Assembly (NCBI GenBank): GCA_910587655.1 | Contig: CAJUND010000018.1 | Location: 1-64,000 of the forward strand | Direction: 5' to 3' | DNA length: 64,000 nt | From: an uncultured Agathobacter sp. | GTDB taxonomy: Bacteria > Bacillota > Clostridia > Lachnospirales > Lachnospiraceae | Shown: in pieces, positions 55,558 through 64,000 of the stretch | How the letters are laid out: each line of letters begins with the position of its first letter | Numbering within the stretch: position 1 is the stretch's first letter | Program-made: the position numbers and the translations under genes | The notes under the pieces: model-generated | The model's database searches: none | The model's input: only the letters and a program-made list of their open reading frames with translations | Told to the model about the DNA's origin: nothing

Positions 55558-56580
55558 ATGAGTGAATTAAAAATGCTTACACCGCCGGTACCAAATGTAC
55601 CGTGGCAGGAAAAACCGGAAGGAATTAAGGATGCACCAATCTGGAGATATACGGAGAATCCGGTGATCGGACGTAATCCGGTGAAAGGGGTTGCACGTAT
55701 TTTTAACAGTACAGTCGTTCCGTATGAAGGGGAATTTATCGGCGTGTTCCGCGGCGAGCAGGTCAACGGCATACCTTACATTTACCTTGGAAGAAGCAAA
55801 GACGCCATCCACTGGGATTTTGAAGAAAACAAGATTCCGTTCGTGGACGAAAACGGCGAGTCCTTTATGCCGGTTTATGCATATGACCCAAGACTGGTCA
55901 AGGTAGAGGATACCTATTACATCATCTGGTGCCAGGATTTCTACGGCGCAGCCATCGGTATTGCAAAAACAACTGATTTTAAGACATTTACAAGAATTGA
56001 GAACCCGTTCCTTCCGTTTAACCGGAACGCAGTGCTGTTCCCAAGAAGGATTAACGGAAACTTCATGATGCTTTCCCGTCCGTCTGACAGCGGGCATACA
56101 CCGTTCGGTGATATCTTCATAAGCGAGAGCCCGGACATGGTTTACTGGGGAAAACACCGTCATGTCATGGGAAAAGGAAATGAGTGGTGGCAGTCCTTAA
56201 AGATTGGCGGCGGAGCAGCCCCGATTGAGACAACAGAAGGATGGCTTCTGTTCTACCATGGTGTGACAGGAACCTGCAACGGTTATGTATATTCCATTGG
56301 CGGCGCCATTTTAGATATTGACAACCCTTCCATCGTGAAGTACCGCTGCCAGAACTTCCTCCTTACTCCGGAGGAATGGTATGAGGAGCGCGGATTTGTT
56401 CCGAACGTATGCTTCCCTTGCGCAACCATCCACGACAGTGAGTCCGGCAAAATTGCCATTTACTACGGAGCTGCAGACAGCTATGTGGGACTTGCATTTA
56501 CAAAGCTGGATGAAATTGTGGATTACATTAAGTCAAACAGTGTCGTGACGGTAAATGATACCGAAATCGGCAGAAGATAA
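55558..56580 (+). CDS. Beta-1,4-mannooligosaccharide phosphorylase (GH130_2)
   Basis: The 340-residue phosphorylase has Asp110 in VYAYDPRLVKVEDTYYI as catalytic acid. NRNAVLFPRRINGNFMMLSR, KIGGGAAPIETTEGWLLFYH and PNVCFPCATIHD are also present. This is the shorter GH130 form acting on the non-reducing end of manno-oligosaccharides and releasing mannose-1-phosphate. Together with the preceding GH130 it degrades the backbone without spending ATP. Confidence 0.92.
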   Translation: MSELKMLTPPVPNVPWQEKPEGIKDAPIWRYTENPVIGRNPVKGVARIFNSTVVPYEGEFIGVFRGEQVNGIPYIYLGRSKDAIHWDFEENKIPFVDENGESFMPVYAYDPRLVKVEDTYYIIWCQDFYGAAIGIAKTTDFKTFTRIENPFLPFNRNAVLFPRRINGNFMMLSRPSDSGHTPFGDIFISESPDMVYWGKHRHVMGKGNEWWQSLKIGGGAAPIETTEGWLLFYHGVTGTCNGYVYSIGGAILDIDNPSIVKYRCQNFLLTPEEWYEERGFVPNVCFPCATIHDSESGKIAIYYGAADSYVGLAFTKLDEIVDYIKSNSVVTVNDTEIGRR

Positions 56581-56598
56581 TTTGTTTCTTTTTTAAAC

Positions 56599-56628
56599 TT
56601 CCGGCAGTGAAGACATTCAGTGCCGGAA
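56599..56628 (+). other. Stem-loop after the GH130 genes
   Basis: TTCCGGCA pairs with TGCCGGAA around a 14-base loop. There is no T-run; a CTCCCTTTTA stretch follows, so it may be a weak terminator. Confidence 0.5.
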
Positions 56629-56642
56629 TCCTCCCTTTTACG

Positions 56643-56684
56643 TTATGTCATACATCCTTCCGGGTGTATGACATAAATTATAAT
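56643..56684 (+). promoter_or_regulatory. Perfect palindrome abutting a -10 box ahead of the esterase genes
   Basis: TTATGTCATACA and TGTATGACATAA form a 12-bp perfect inverted repeat around 10 bases. A TATAAT starts two bases after it (56679-56684). The palindrome covers the -35 position, as an operator would. It could control CE17, ManA and CE2. Confidence 0.6.
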
Positions 56685-56721
56685 TGGAATAAATAATTGA
56701 TTGAAATGCAGGAGATACCAC

Positions 56722-57828
56722 ATGGGATATGAAATAAATAAAGACAATGCAGTTACAAACGAAGGGAACCAGTACCGTTTAAAAGCCTTAATGAAACGGG
56801 CGCAGGCGGGAGAGCCTTTAACGATTGGTTTTCTCGGAGGTTCCATTACCCAGGGCTCGCTGGCAAGCAGTCCCGGTCTGTGTTATGCCGCCCGTGTTTT
56901 TTCATGGTGGCAGAAAACATTTCCGGATGCAGAGTTTCAATACGTGAATGCCGGAATCGGAGGCACAACCTCGCAGTTTGGCGTGGCGCGGATCGAAGAT
57001 GACCTTCTGTCCCATCAGCCGGATTTTGTCATCGTGGAATTTTCCGTAAATGATGAAAGTAACGAACACTTTCTGGAAACATACGAAGGAGTGGTCCGCC
57101 GGGTATATGCGTCAGAGAAACAGCCCGCAGTTCTGCTTGTTCACAATGTGTATTATGATACCGGTGCAAATGCGCAGCTGCAGCATGCAAAAATCGGAAG
57201 ACATTACAGTCTGCCGTGCGTGAGCATGCAGAGCAGCATCTATCCGGAGCTTCTGGCAGGAAGAATACAAAACCGCGACATCACAGAGGACGACCTTCAC
57301 CCAAATGATAAAGGGCATGAACTGGTTGCGGAAGTAATCTGCCATTTCCTGAAAAAGGTTCTGGAGCATGCAGATGATTCCGAAGAAGCCGTGCCGATGC
57401 CCGGACCGCTGACAGAAAACAGCTATGAACATTCTGTTCGTTACCGGAATGAAAACAGCAGTCCGGTTCTGGAAGGTTTTATCAAGGATGAGACGCCGCA
57501 GGAGGGAATCACGGACGTGTTTAAACGCGGCTGGTATGCAAGTGAAAAGGGCAGCCGGATTACTTTTACTGTAAAAGGAACCGGAATTGCCGTACAGTAT
57601 AAGCGTACCCCGTCATGTAATTCCCCTTATGTAAAAATCACCGTGGATGGGAACACGCAGGAAATACATACCATTGACGGTAATTTCCCGAATGGCTGGG
57701 GGGATGAGCTTGCGCTTTATACCGTAACGGAACACACCGAATTAAAAGACCACACCGTCACCCTGGAGCTTACCGAATCCGGTACAAATCCGTTTTACCT
57801 GGTATCCGTGATTGGTGCAAATGTATAG
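56722..57828 (+). CDS. Acetylmannan esterase, CE17 type (SGNH hydrolase plus CBM35-like domain)
   Basis: The 368-residue protein has no signal peptide. Its N-terminal SGNH hydrolase has Ser41 in GFLGGSITQGS, Gly in NAGIGGTTS, Asn in FSVNDE, and Asp191/His193 in DDLHPNDKGHEL. The last about 130 residues form a beta-rich module (GSRITFTVKGTGIAVQYKRT) like the CBM35 of Roseburia CE17. It would remove 3-O (and nearby) acetyl groups from manno-oligosaccharides so that the GH130 enzymes can act. The ATG after CAGGAGA was chosen. Confidence 0.88.
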   Translation: MGYEINKDNAVTNEGNQYRLKALMKRAQAGEPLTIGFLGGSITQGSLASSPGLCYAARVFSWWQKTFPDAEFQYVNAGIGGTTSQFGVARIEDDLLSHQPDFVIVEFSVNDESNEHFLETYEGVVRRVYASEKQPAVLLVHNVYYDTGANAQLQHAKIGRHYSLPCVSMQSSIYPELLAGRIQNRDITEDDLHPNDKGHELVAEVICHFLKKVLEHADDSEEAVPMPGPLTENSYEHSVRYRNENSSPVLEGFIKDETPQEGITDVFKRGWYASEKGSRITFTVKGTGIAVQYKRTPSCNSPYVKITVDGNTQEIHTIDGNFPNGWGDELALYTVTEHTELKDHTVTLELTESGTNPFYLVSVIGANV

Positions 57829-57884
57829 CTGATGAATTAAACATGCTGTAAAAATAAATTAAGAAAGGAAAAAATGCCGCGGGC

Positions 57885-58834
57885 ATGGTACAAAAAATGA
57901 GTAAGGAAATATTATTTCTGGAGCCGGTCTTCACCCACAATATCTGGGGAGGCACCAAACTCCGTGAGGAATACAACTATGATATTGAAGGCGATGATAT
58001 CGGCGAATGCTGGGGAGTCGCCGCGCATGACAATGGAAACTGCAAAATCAAAAACGGCAGCAGCGCCGGAAAAACCCTTGCCGAATTATGGAAGGACAGC
58101 CGCGAGTTATTCGGAAATGCAGCAGGGGAGCGTTTTCCCCTGTTAATAAAAATCATTGATGCAAAGGACGACTTAAGCATCCAGGTACATCCGGACGATA
58201 CCTATGCCGCAGAGCATGAGAACGGTTCCTTCGGAAAAATGGAATGCTGGTATATCCTGGACTGCCAGGATGATTCATCCCTTGTCATCGGGCATAACGC
58301 AAAGGACAAAAAAGAGCTGGAAGACATGATTGAAAATAAACGCTGGTCAGACCTGATTCGGGAAATCCCGGTAAAAAAGGTGATTTCATACAGATTGACC
58401 CTGGAACCGTCCATGCAATCAAAGGCGGGATAACCATTTTAGAAACCCAGCAGAACAGCGATATCACATACCGGGTGTACGATTATGACCGCTTAAGCGA
58501 CGGGAAACCGCGCCAGCTTCATATCAGACAGAGCATGGATGTTATCACTGTTCCTGCAAAACCAGTGGAAGACAGCGTTATTCATGTAAATGACAGCGCG
58601 GCAAATGAACTGGTAAAACTGATTCAGTGCCAGTATTACCAGGTATTTAAACTGAACGTAAAAGGGGAAGCAGAAATTGCGCAGGACTATCCGTTTTTGA
58701 TTATGAGCGTGGTGGAGGGAAGCGGAACCGTTGACGGGCAGCCGGTAAAGAAAGGGGCGCATTTTATCCTGCCGTCCGGCTACGGAACCGCCGTATTTAC
58801 CGGTGACATGGAAATGATTGCATCTACCGTGTAA
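57885..58834 (+). pseudogene. manA: Mannose-6-phosphate isomerase (class I), one frameshift
   Basis: The first part reads LEPVFTHNIWGGTKLREEYN, with metal-binding IQVHPDDTYA and GKMECWYILD. The frame breaks in a run of six A (58373-58378), just before the active-site segment. With one base added the text becomes PVKKGDFIQIDPGTVHAIKG and runs on through QNSDITYRVYDYDR to a cupin end (PSGYGTAVFTGDMEMIAS). The restored length of about 315 residues is normal for Firmicute ManA. It turns mannose-6-phosphate into fructose-6-phosphate, closing the mannan pathway. Real loss would be costly for that pathway, so a sequence error is suspected. Confidence 0.87.
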
Positions 58835-58858
58835 TTGTCTGGAAGAAAGGAACGGCAT

Positions 58859-59890
58859 ATGAAAATAGGGCTTGACAACAAAAACCTCCGTTATACGGGA
58901 AGAATTGACGACAGAAATCCGAAAAAACCGGAATTTATTTTTGCTGCCACATCGCTGGAGTTTCGGTTCCGCGGAACAAAAGCGGTGCTTACGGTTACGA
59001 ACCGGCGCCAGTACTGGAACAGCTATATCGGGGTAATTGTGGATGGCAGTCAGCGCTGCATGCAGCTGAATGAATCCGGGGAAACCGTGCTCGAGCTTTT
59101 CCATGGGTCTGAGGAGGCGGAGCATACGGTTATGGTGTTTAAGCGCATGGACAGCTGTCATCAGTTTGTACTGGAAGATCTGGAACTGGACGGACAGCTT
59201 CTGCCGCTGCCTGCGCGGCCCCTGCGGCGGATAGAAGTATACGGGGATTCCGTTTCTGCCGGGGAAGTCGTTGAGGCGCTGGATTACATCGGAAAAGAAG
59301 ACCCGGTGCATGAGGGGCAGTATTCCAACAGCTGGTATTCCTACAGCTGGCAGACGGCAAGAAGGCTGAATGCAGAGCTTCATAATATCGCCCAGGGCGG
59401 GATTGCCCTTTTAGACAACACCGGGTGGTTCTGCGAGCCGGATTATGTCGGCATGGAAAGCGCCTGGGACAAAGTGCATTACAACCCGGAGTTCGGGGAA
59501 CTGACAGAATGGGATTTTTCACGTTACTGTCCGCAGCTTGTCATTGTGGCAGTCGGACAGAATGACAGCCACCCGTTTGATTATATGAAAGAAGAGCCGG
59601 ACGGGGAGAAAGCGGCAGAATGGAAAAAGCATTACGGGGAGTTTCTCGGAAAAATCCGCGCGGTATATCCGCAGGCACATATTCTCTGTATCACAACACT
59701 CCTGGAGCATGACCGGGCGTGGGATGACGCCATTGATGAAGTCTGCAGAAAAACCGGGGACGAAAAAATATCCCACTATGTATTTAAACGCAACGGGAGC
59801 GCAACACCGGGACACCTGAGGATTCCTGAGGCGCAGGAAATGGCGGAGGAACTGGAAAAGTATATTACCGGGCTTGGGATTGAGTGGTAA
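58859..59890 (+). CDS. Acetyl-mannan esterase, CE2 type
   Basis: The 343-residue protein has an N-terminal jelly-roll domain (about 1-115, LRYTGRIDDRN ... SLEFRFRGTKAVLTVTNRR). An SGNH-type catalytic domain follows, with Ser131 in VYGDSVSAGE and His319 in TPGHLRIPEAQEMA. This two-domain order is the CE2 plan. It complements CE17 in removing acetyl groups at other positions (2-O, 4-O, 6-O). It has no signal peptide. AGAAAGGA precedes the ATG, which replaces a GTG-like earlier start. Confidence 0.87.
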   Translation: MKIGLDNKNLRYTGRIDDRNPKKPEFIFAATSLEFRFRGTKAVLTVTNRRQYWNSYIGVIVDGSQRCMQLNESGETVLELFHGSEEAEHTVMVFKRMDSCHQFVLEDLELDGQLLPLPARPLRRIEVYGDSVSAGEVVEALDYIGKEDPVHEGQYSNSWYSYSWQTARRLNAELHNIAQGGIALLDNTGWFCEPDYVGMESAWDKVHYNPEFGELTEWDFSRYCPQLVIVAVGQNDSHPFDYMKEEPDGEKAAEWKKHYGEFLGKIRAVYPQAHILCITTLLEHDRAWDDAIDEVCRKTGDEKISHYVFKRNGSATPGHLRIPEAQEMAEELEKYITGLGIEW

Positions 59891-59954
59891 TTTTCAAATC
59901 ACACGCATAAAATATATGGATTCCGAAAAAGATGAAATCTGGTGTGAATGCTGT

Positions 59955-60641
59955 ATGAAAAAAACGGGTTCGGGGAAAAAATATATAGGAATACTTTTTG
60001 CGGCATATCTTGCAGGCATGGTATTTGCCGCGGGAGGACAGATTCTGTACCAGGTGCAGAGAACGGATGCAGAGACAGTGGAAGAGAAAAAAAAGATTGC
60101 ACTGACCTTTGATGACGGACCGAATCCGTATTTTACAATGGAGTTACTGGAAGGACTAAAGAAACGTGGCGTAAAGGCCACGTTTTTTGTGCTTGGCGAG
60201 GAGGCGAAAGAGTTTCCGGAGATACTTTCGGCGATTCATGAAGACGGGCATTTGATTGGCGTGCATTCCTATAAGCATGTGAATTTCGGGCAGATAGGCG
60301 ATGAAAAAGCAATGGAACAGATTGAAAAGACGCAGGAGGTCATCTATTCCGTGACCGGGGAATATGCCGGGTTTATCCGGCCGCCATACGGATGCTGGAA
60401 AAAGGACCTGGATAAAAAAGTGCCTTTAATTGAAGTTCTCTGGGATGTGGACCCGCTGGACTGGGCAGTGACGGACGCTGACACAGTGGTACAGCGTATA
60501 TTAAAAAATACGGAGGAAGGGAGTATTATTTTACTGCATGATGCTTCTGCATCCTCGGTGCAGGCGGCGTTTACAGTAATCGATGTACTAGAGAAGCAGG
60601 GATATGAATTTGTGACCGTGGATGAATTATTGCTGAATTAA
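59955..60641 (+). CDS. Polysaccharide deacetylase (NodB domain), membrane-anchored
   Basis: The 228-residue protein has an N-terminal signal anchor (YIGILFAAYLAGMVFAAGG). Its NodB domain contains motif 1 TFDDGPN, motif 2 HSYKH, motif 3 RPPYGCW and motif 4 LLHDAS. These residues bind the metal and act in de-N-acetylation of peptidoglycan or a similar polymer at the cell surface. Membership in the mannan locus is doubtful because it is the only exported enzyme. The start is uncertain; longer frames begin within the CE2 gene. Confidence 0.85.
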   Translation: MKKTGSGKKYIGILFAAYLAGMVFAAGGQILYQVQRTDAETVEEKKKIALTFDDGPNPYFTMELLEGLKKRGVKATFFVLGEEAKEFPEILSAIHEDGHLIGVHSYKHVNFGQIGDEKAMEQIEKTQEVIYSVTGEYAGFIRPPYGCWKKDLDKKVPLIEVLWDVDPLDWAVTDADTVVQRILKNTEEGSIILLHDASASSVQAAFTVIDVLEKQGYEFVTVDELLLN

Positions 60642-60653
60642 AAACTCTTTTTG

Positions 60654-60682
60654 TTGGCATAACGTGTGAGAAGTGTTAAAAT
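60654..60682 (+). promoter_or_regulatory. Sigma-A promoter of the SH3-protein operon
   Basis: TTGGCA and TAAAAT are separated by 17 bp, about 80 bp before the start codon. Confidence 0.7.
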
Positions 60683-60760
60683 AAAAAAGGCGGATGTGTC
60701 ATATGATTCATGGGACAGCCACGCAAGGGGATATTACATGACATAAGAGGAGGAGAGGGT

Positions 60761-61237
60761 ATGAAGAAAAGCCACAGAAAAGATGTTATTATAGCAAGAA
60801 TTATCTTTTCCGCCATTTGTCTGGTACTGATCTGTATCGTATCCGTGGTGGTTGTACTCGTGCGTATGAAAAATATAGAAAAAGAGCAGGCAAAAAAAGA
60901 AACGCAGTCCCAGGTGGCAAACCTGCCGCCCAATGAGCCGAATCCCAACCTGCCTCCGGTGACGCAGACGCCGGGACAGCAGGAGGAATCCCAGACAGAG
61001 ACGCCGGCGGAAAAGCTTTATGAGCGGACAGCATGGACAAGTACAGGGGTAAACCTGCGTTCGGAGCCGAATGAAACCTGTAAAACCCTTACGGTCCTGA
61101 TGAAAGGGACCAGGATTGAAATTACCGGCCAGGCGGGAAGCGGTGAATGGCTTAAAGTTTCCTATAACGGGATGGAAGGGTATGTCAACAGTGACTTTGT
61201 GACGGATAAGGACCCTTATTCCGGTAAAAGTGAGTAA
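60761..61237 (+). CDS. Membrane-anchored SH3-domain protein
   Basis: The 158-residue protein has a signal anchor (about 10-33) and a Pro/Gln/Glu-rich linker (NEPNPNLPPVTQTPGQ). A bacterial SH3 domain (about 90-148) follows: STGVNLRSEPNETCKTLTVL, KGTRIEITGQAG, WLKVSYNGMEGYVNSDFV. Such domains bind cell-wall peptides. A strong AGGAGGAGAGG site fixes the ATG; an upstream in-frame start was discarded. Confidence 0.87.
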   Translation: MKKSHRKDVIIARIIFSAICLVLICIVSVVVVLVRMKNIEKEQAKKETQSQVANLPPNEPNPNLPPVTQTPGQQEESQTETPAEKLYERTAWTSTGVNLRSEPNETCKTLTVLMKGTRIEITGQAGSGEWLKVSYNGMEGYVNSDFVTDKDPYSGKSE

Positions 61238-61308
61238 ACATTCGCAGGAAGGAACCAGATGGCACATTCCGGCATAGTCTATAGAGACGAAATACCAGGA
61301 GCAGGTGC

Positions 61309-61791
61309 GTGGATTACAGGGAAAACTTATACCCGAAAATGCCTTTTTATATGACCTATCCGGTTCAGAATATGTATCTGACAGAGATGGAATATGAAAA
61401 GGATATGGACAGAATCAAGTCCTATTACCCGAAAGAAACAAAGGCGGTCATGAAACTCGTGGAGGACCGTCTGGATGAGCTTGAGTACGAGGGAAGCCGT
61501 ATTTATGACGAGGAGCCCGACCGTCTGATGATACAGATGGAAGTAGAAAAACTGTACCGGAAAATAATGGAAAACCCGGAAACAATGGGAGAATCCGTGA
61601 GCATGGTAAAGACAGATGTGAAGCCGTCTTATTTTGAGATGGTTCCGATGTCGCTCTCGAATGAAAAAAATCTGAAGGCGCAGAACAGGGGATGTGAAAA
61701 CGACTGGCTGTGCAGTATGGTTGGAGTTCTTTTTGGAACAGAATTATACAAAAGGCGCTGCAGGCACCGCAGATGCAGGCGCTGGTTCTGA
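61309..61791 (+). CDS. Conserved protein of unknown function, Lachnospiraceae type
   Basis: The 160-residue protein starts at GTG after AGGAGCAGG. It begins YPKMPFYMTYPVQNMYL and continues with a helical acidic stretch (EYEKDMDRIKSYYPKETKAV, DRLDELEYEGSRIYDEEPDR). It ends in an Arg/Cys-rich tail (YKRRCRHRRCRRWF). I recall similar uncharacterised proteins in related genomes. The P-x-M-P-x-Y-M and coat-protein-like ends could suggest a spore or surface role, but this is weak. Confidence 0.7.
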   Translation: MDYRENLYPKMPFYMTYPVQNMYLTEMEYEKDMDRIKSYYPKETKAVMKLVEDRLDELEYEGSRIYDEEPDRLMIQMEVEKLYRKIMENPETMGESVSMVKTDVKPSYFEMVPMSLSNEKNLKAQNRGCENDWLCSMVGVLFGTELYKRRCRHRRCRRWF

Positions 61792-61834
61792 AAAACAGTA
61801 CGGAAGAACGAAAAACCAACGATAAGGGAGACAC

Positions 61835-64000
61835 ATGAATAAAAAAGTAATGAAACCACTGGTGCTGTCAGTGCTTTTTCTGGCAGCACTGATTTTTTTC
61901 AGTATTACAACAAACCAGGATAACAAGGACCTTACCGCGGGAATGCCGGAAGCGACGCTTCCGGTTGTGCAGTTTTACCAGGACGGCACATCGGTCGCCC
62001 GGCTGCACGGATACCTGACACAGATGGATGTTACAGCCATGCGCGATTCCGTTGTTCCCGTGGACAAAAAGCGTAAACTGCCCATGACAGTGGATACTTA
62101 CGGCAGCACAGTTGATAACATCCGCTATGAGATCCGAAGCTTAAACGGGGAACGGCTTGTGGCAAGAAGCGATGTAACGGATTACAGCACAGACGGCAGT
62201 GAAATCTCCGCCACGCTTTCCATCCAGAACATCCTGGAAAAAGAGCAGGAATATGTTATGATACTGGTCCTGACGTCCGGAAAGAGGGAAATAAATTACT
62301 ACACCAGGCTGATGCAGACACAGAGCCGCTATGCAAAGGAGTGCATGGAATTTGCGCTCCAGTTTCATGATTATACGTTCAGGGATGATGCGGACAGGTT
62401 TATTCCGCGGTATATGGATCCGGCGACCGGCGATACCAGCACATTAAATTATGTGGATTTAACCTGCACGTTAAAACAGATTACATGGGCGGATCTTGCC
62501 CCTGTACGGCTGGGGGAGGTACAGGCATCTTATAAGGAAATTACAGATTCCTACAACGTCATTGTCTTCCGGTACGTGGTGACGACAGAAACAAAAAAAG
62601 GCGAAACCGAATACTATAACGTGGAAGAATATTACCGGCTGCGAATGACGGAAACACGTATGTATGTACTGAATTTTGAACGTACCTTAAACCAGATGTT
62701 TAAGGGGGAAAATACCTTTATCCATGATGAAAACAGAATCCAGCTTGGCATACGCAGTCCGAAAATAGAATACGCCGCCAGCGAGGCAGGCGATGTGGTT
62801 GCGTTTGTGCAGGAAGGGGAGCTCTGGTGCTTTGACCGCATAAACAGCAAAATTGTAAAGGTGTTCAGTTTTCACGGGGAGGAAGGACTGGACGTCCGGG
62901 ATAACTGGGACCAGCATGAAATCAAGATTGCCAGCGTGGACGAGGCGGGAAGCATTGATTTTATTGTATACGGTTACATGAACCGGGGAGAGCATGAAGG
63001 AACCGTCGGCACGATTGTGTACCATTATGACGGACTGATGCATACGATTGAGGAGGAAGTATTTATTCCTTCCGAACAGTCCTTTGAAATCCTGAAGTCA
63101 GAAATGGGACAGCTGTTATATGTCAGCGAGCAGGGCATGCTTTACCTGCTGATGAACAGCGACCTCTACCGGATTGATTTAAATACGCTTACGCCGGAAG
63201 TAATCGTGGAAAACCTCAAAGAAAACTGTTATAAAATATCGGATTCCAACCAGTACTTTGCATGGGTCGAAACAGACAGGGAATACCAGAGTGAAGTGAT
63301 TTCCCTGATGAATTTAAAAGACGGATCGGTATATGATATAAATGAAGGAGGCAGTAAATATGTGCGTCCGCTTGGATTTATAAATGATGATTTTATTTTC
63401 GGGGCGGCAGACCGAAAAAAAGTCCGAACCGGGGCGGCGGGAAAAACCGTATTTCCGATGGACTATCTGAAAATCATGGGGACGTCGGAGGAAAGCCATG
63501 ACATATTAAAAACCTTCGAGCCGAAAAAGGGAAAAATAGAGTCCATTTCCATTTCAAATTATACCATTACGGTCCAGCTGATGAAAAAATCCGGCAGCCG
63601 TTATGCAGCATCGGGAGAGGACTCGATTATGAACCGGGAGGCGGATACAAACAAACGGATTTCCGTGGAATCAACTGTCACAAAACAAAAAGAAACCCAG
63701 TACCAGCTTTCCATGAAAAATGCGGCGGACGCATCAAAAATCAAGATGCTGGCTTCCAAAACAGTCCTGCTTGAGAAACCGCGGAGCCTTGCATTTGAGA
63801 ACAAAAAGGGACAGGACAGTTTTTATGTTTACGAAAAAGGGGATGTACTGCTGGCGACTGAAAGCATCGCGGATGCGGTTGCCTGTGCAGATGAAAACCA
63901 TGGCGTTGTCATAGACTCCGAGCAGCAGTATATATGGATGCCGTCGGGCAGGTCCGAACAGAATCCGTTTACCGGGCTGCAGGTGCATGAGCAGGATAAA
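61835..64000 (+). CDS. Large membrane-anchored extracytoplasmic protein, truncated by the window end
   Basis: The frame is open for about 722 codons from an ATG after AAGGGAG and has no stop before the window ends. It has one N-terminal membrane anchor (PLVLSVLFLAALIFFSI). A long beta-rich external part follows (GYLTQMDVTAMRDSVVPVDK; GELWCFDRINSKIVKVFSFH; LYRIDLNTLTPEVIVENLKE) that resembles a WD/propeller-like or periplasmic scaffold. No family is recognised. It is cotranscribed with the SH3 and Arg-rich proteins, so an envelope function is likely. Confidence 0.75.
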   Translation, partial: MNKKVMKPLVLSVLFLAALIFFSITTNQDNKDLTAGMPEATLPVVQFYQDGTSVARLHGYLTQMDVTAMRDSVVPVDKKRKLPMTVDTYGSTVDNIRYEIRSLNGERLVARSDVTDYSTDGSEISATLSIQNILEKEQEYVMILVLTSGKREINYYTRLMQTQSRYAKECMEFALQFHDYTFRDDADRFIPRYMDPATGDTSTLNYVDLTCTLKQITWADLAPVRLGEVQASYKEITDSYNVIVFRYVVTTETKKGETEYYNVEEYYRLRMTETRMYVLNFERTLNQMFKGENTFIHDENRIQLGIRSPKIEYAASEAGDVVAFVQEGELWCFDRINSKIVKVFSFHGEEGLDVRDNWDQHEIKIASVDEAGSIDFIVYGYMNRGEHEGTVGTIVYHYDGLMHTIEEEVFIPSEQSFEILKSEMGQLLYVSEQGMLYLLMNSDLYRIDLNTLTPEVIVENLKENCYKISDSNQYFAWVETDREYQSEVISLMNLKDGSVYDINEGGSKYVRPLGFINDDFIFGAADRKKVRTGAAGKTVFPMDYLKIMGTSEESHDILKTFEPKKGKIESISISNYTITVQLMKKSGSRYAASGEDSIMNREADTNKRISVESTVTKQKETQYQLSMKNAADASKIKMLASKTVLLEKPRSLAFENKKGQDSFYVYEKGDVLLATESIADAVACADENHGVVIDSEQQYIWMPSGRSEQNPFTGLQVHEQDK

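Noticed and set aside
1..64000. rRNA, tRNA, CRISPR arrays, replication origin
   Set aside because: I looked for conserved rRNA/tRNA stretches, regular repeat-spacer patterns and DnaA-box clusters while reading and found none.

Overview
The window looks like chromosome of a gut Lachnospiraceae (Clostridia; Roseburia/Blautia-like). The evidence is the strong AGGAGG ribosome-binding sites, Firmicute-type lipoprotein signals, split transketolase, GH130/GH113/CE17 mannan genes in an order known from Roseburia intestinalis, BceAB/FtsX-type ABC modules paired with OmpR-type two-component systems, and GHKL/LytTR regulators. I saw no rRNA, tRNA or CRISPR array.

Layout. (1) 1-3.9 kb is a decayed phage/plasmid-like remnant: the first codons of a ParM-like actin cut by an IS1182-type element, the tail of a DUF2815 gene, and a phage-type DNA polymerase I with a frameshift and two internal deletions. 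(2) 4.2-17.9 kb is a xylose/xylo-oligosaccharide region: an ABC importer (binding protein and two permeases), a YesL-like protein, a membrane-anchored unknown, a GH43 glycosidase, an AraC regulator, then DUF4867, a fucose-isomerase-fold XylA-II-type isomerase, xylulokinase, a transaldolase-like aldolase and two-subunit transketolase. Together these carry a pentose oligomer from import to the end of the non-oxidative pentose phosphate pathway. A nearly identical 27-bp element lies upstream of the importer and of the catabolic operon. (3) 17.9-41 kb is a sensing/defence island: five response regulators, four histidine kinases (one frameshifted), three ABC systems of the antimicrobial-peptide type, a RelE-type and an AbrB/PIN toxin-antitoxin pair, a probable type I toxin with antisense RNA, and a 56-codon gene of unknown function. 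Two RR-HK-ATPase-FtsX modules are paralogous and share direct-repeat operators with an 11-bp period. The collapsed remains of a third copy lie at 18 kb. (4) 41.1-60.6 kb is a beta-mannan utilisation locus: aldose epimerase, GH113 mannanase/mannosidase, phosphohexomutase, GH36 alpha-galactosidase, LacI and AraC regulators, mannooligosaccharide ABC importer, mannobiose 2-epimerase, two GH130 phosphorylases, CE17 and CE2 esterases, mannose-6-phosphate isomerase, and a NodB-type deacetylase that may be a neighbour only. None of the hydrolases carries a signal peptide, so imported acetylated galactoglucomannan oligomers are evidently broken down in the cytoplasm to fructose-6-phosphate. (5) 60.7-64 kb is a small operon of envelope-associated proteins that runs off the right end.

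A striking technical or evolutionary feature is that at least six otherwise intact genes are broken by a one-base deletion, each in a homopolymer of 5-7 bases, and two more by a single in-frame stop. This pattern fits uncorrected long-read indels at least as well as real pseudogenes, so gene-loss conclusions should wait for read-level checking.
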